DNA from: Anaerolineaceae bacterium
Lineage (GTDB): Bacteria > Chloroflexota > Anaerolineae > Anaerolineales > Anaerolineaceae
Assembly (NCBI GenBank): GCA_030620065.1
Contig: JAUXFJ010000111.1
Coordinates: 1-5,807 of the forward strand
DNA length: 5,807 nt
Reading direction: 5' to 3'
A model generated the notes under the pieces. That model was not told the origin of the DNA. It was given only the letters and a program-made list of their open reading frames with translations, and searched no databases. Numbering within the stretch: position 1 is the first letter of the stretch; each line of letters opens with the position of its first letter. The position numbers and the translations under genes are program-made. Shown here piece by piece: positions 5,451-5,807 of this stretch.

Positions 5451-5807
5451 GTGTCCATTCCAATTATTACTACGAAACTTTTTGTGCCTCCCGTTCGAGA
5501 AAGTACGGTCTCTCGATCAAGGCTTATAGATAGAACAACCAGTAGTTCATCTGGGAAACTAACCCTTATCTCAGCTCCTGCGGGATTTGGCAAAACGACT
5601 ATTTTGAGTGAATGTGTCCACCAGTGGGATCGACCGGTAGCCTGGTTATCGTTAGACCAGGGGGATAACGATCAGAAGTATTTTTTGATATATATAATTT
5701 CTGCATTAGAGAAGATTTCGGATGGCTTTGGACAAAGTGTTCAAGAAACGCTGCAAGCCAACCAACCACCCAGCACAGAAAATATTCTCTGTGGGCTGAT
5801 CAATGAG
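5451..5807 (+). CDS. MalT/LuxR-family STAND transcriptional regulator, N-terminal part (runs off window)
   Basis: The visible 119 codons encode the front of a MalT-type ATP-dependent regulator, a class usually about 850-1000 aa with an NB-ARC-like ATPase, helical repeats and a C-terminal LuxR helix-turn-helix. Diagnostic features are ITTKLFVPPVR (6-16), a Walker A APAGFGKTT (42-50), and VAWLSLDQGDND (63-74), the strand that follows the P-loop in MalT-type proteins. An in-frame TGA at 5364-5366 bounds the frame upstream, leaving GTG 5451 (giving MSIPIITTKLF) or TTG 5400 as starts. GTG fits the family's usual start a few residues before TTKL. There is no Shine-Dalgarno upstream of it. The inducer and targets are unknown. 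It points away from the operon and is separated from it by the tRNA unit, so a link to the operon is not shown. Confidence 0.9.
   Translation, partial: MSIPIITTKLFVPPVRESTVSRSRLIDRTTSSSSGKLTLISAPAGFGKTTILSECVHQWDRPVAWLSLDQGDNDQKYFLIYIISALEKISDGFGQSVQETLQANQPPSTENILCGLINE

Overview
The window looks like a chromosomal piece of a Chloroflexota bacterium, probably Anaerolineae. I infer this from the gene types: a PATAN/DUF4388 protein, an MglA-like GTPase, a hexapeptide-repeat protein with a degenerate nucleotidyltransferase-like front, and a MalT-type LuxR regulator beginning TTKLFVPP. No rRNA or other strong taxonomic marker is present, so the assignment is tentative.

Layout. A compact leftward (minus-strand) cluster fills 1-4615. 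In transcription order it holds a DUF4388 plus winged-helix protein (3800-4615), an MglA/Cvn-type small GTPase (3137-3673), an alpha/beta hydrolase (2320-3117), a V4R-domain protein (1694-2323), a 433-aa left-handed beta-helix protein (389-1690), and the N-terminal part of an acyl-ACP-reductase-like or 'predicted amino acid dehydrogenase' protein that runs off the left edge. Spacings are 126, 19, -4, 3 and about 0 nt, so the last five genes read as one operon and the first probably belongs to it. A good sigma70-type promoter (TTGACG-18-TATAAT) lies just upstream of the DUF4388 gene. Rightward and divergent, a tRNA-Asp(GTC) with encoded CCA has its own promoter and a strong intrinsic terminator. 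About 515 bp with no convincing gene follow. The window ends in the first 119 codons of a MalT/LuxR-family STAND regulator, which may be translated from a leaderless mRNA.

How the genes may work together (inference). The DUF4388 protein and the GTPase are a typical signalling pair. The V4R domain is a small-molecule or hydrocarbon sensing fold, the hydrolase is a probable esterase or lipase-like enzyme, and the last gene resembles fatty acyl-ACP reductases. The cluster could therefore be a GTPase-controlled lipid or hydrophobic-metabolite module, which I do not recognise as a described system. The most concrete oddity is at the last gene junction. The reductase-like frame has no usable start codon and sits in the same frame as the preceding TAA; a single missing A in an AAAA run would restore a natural ATG start.
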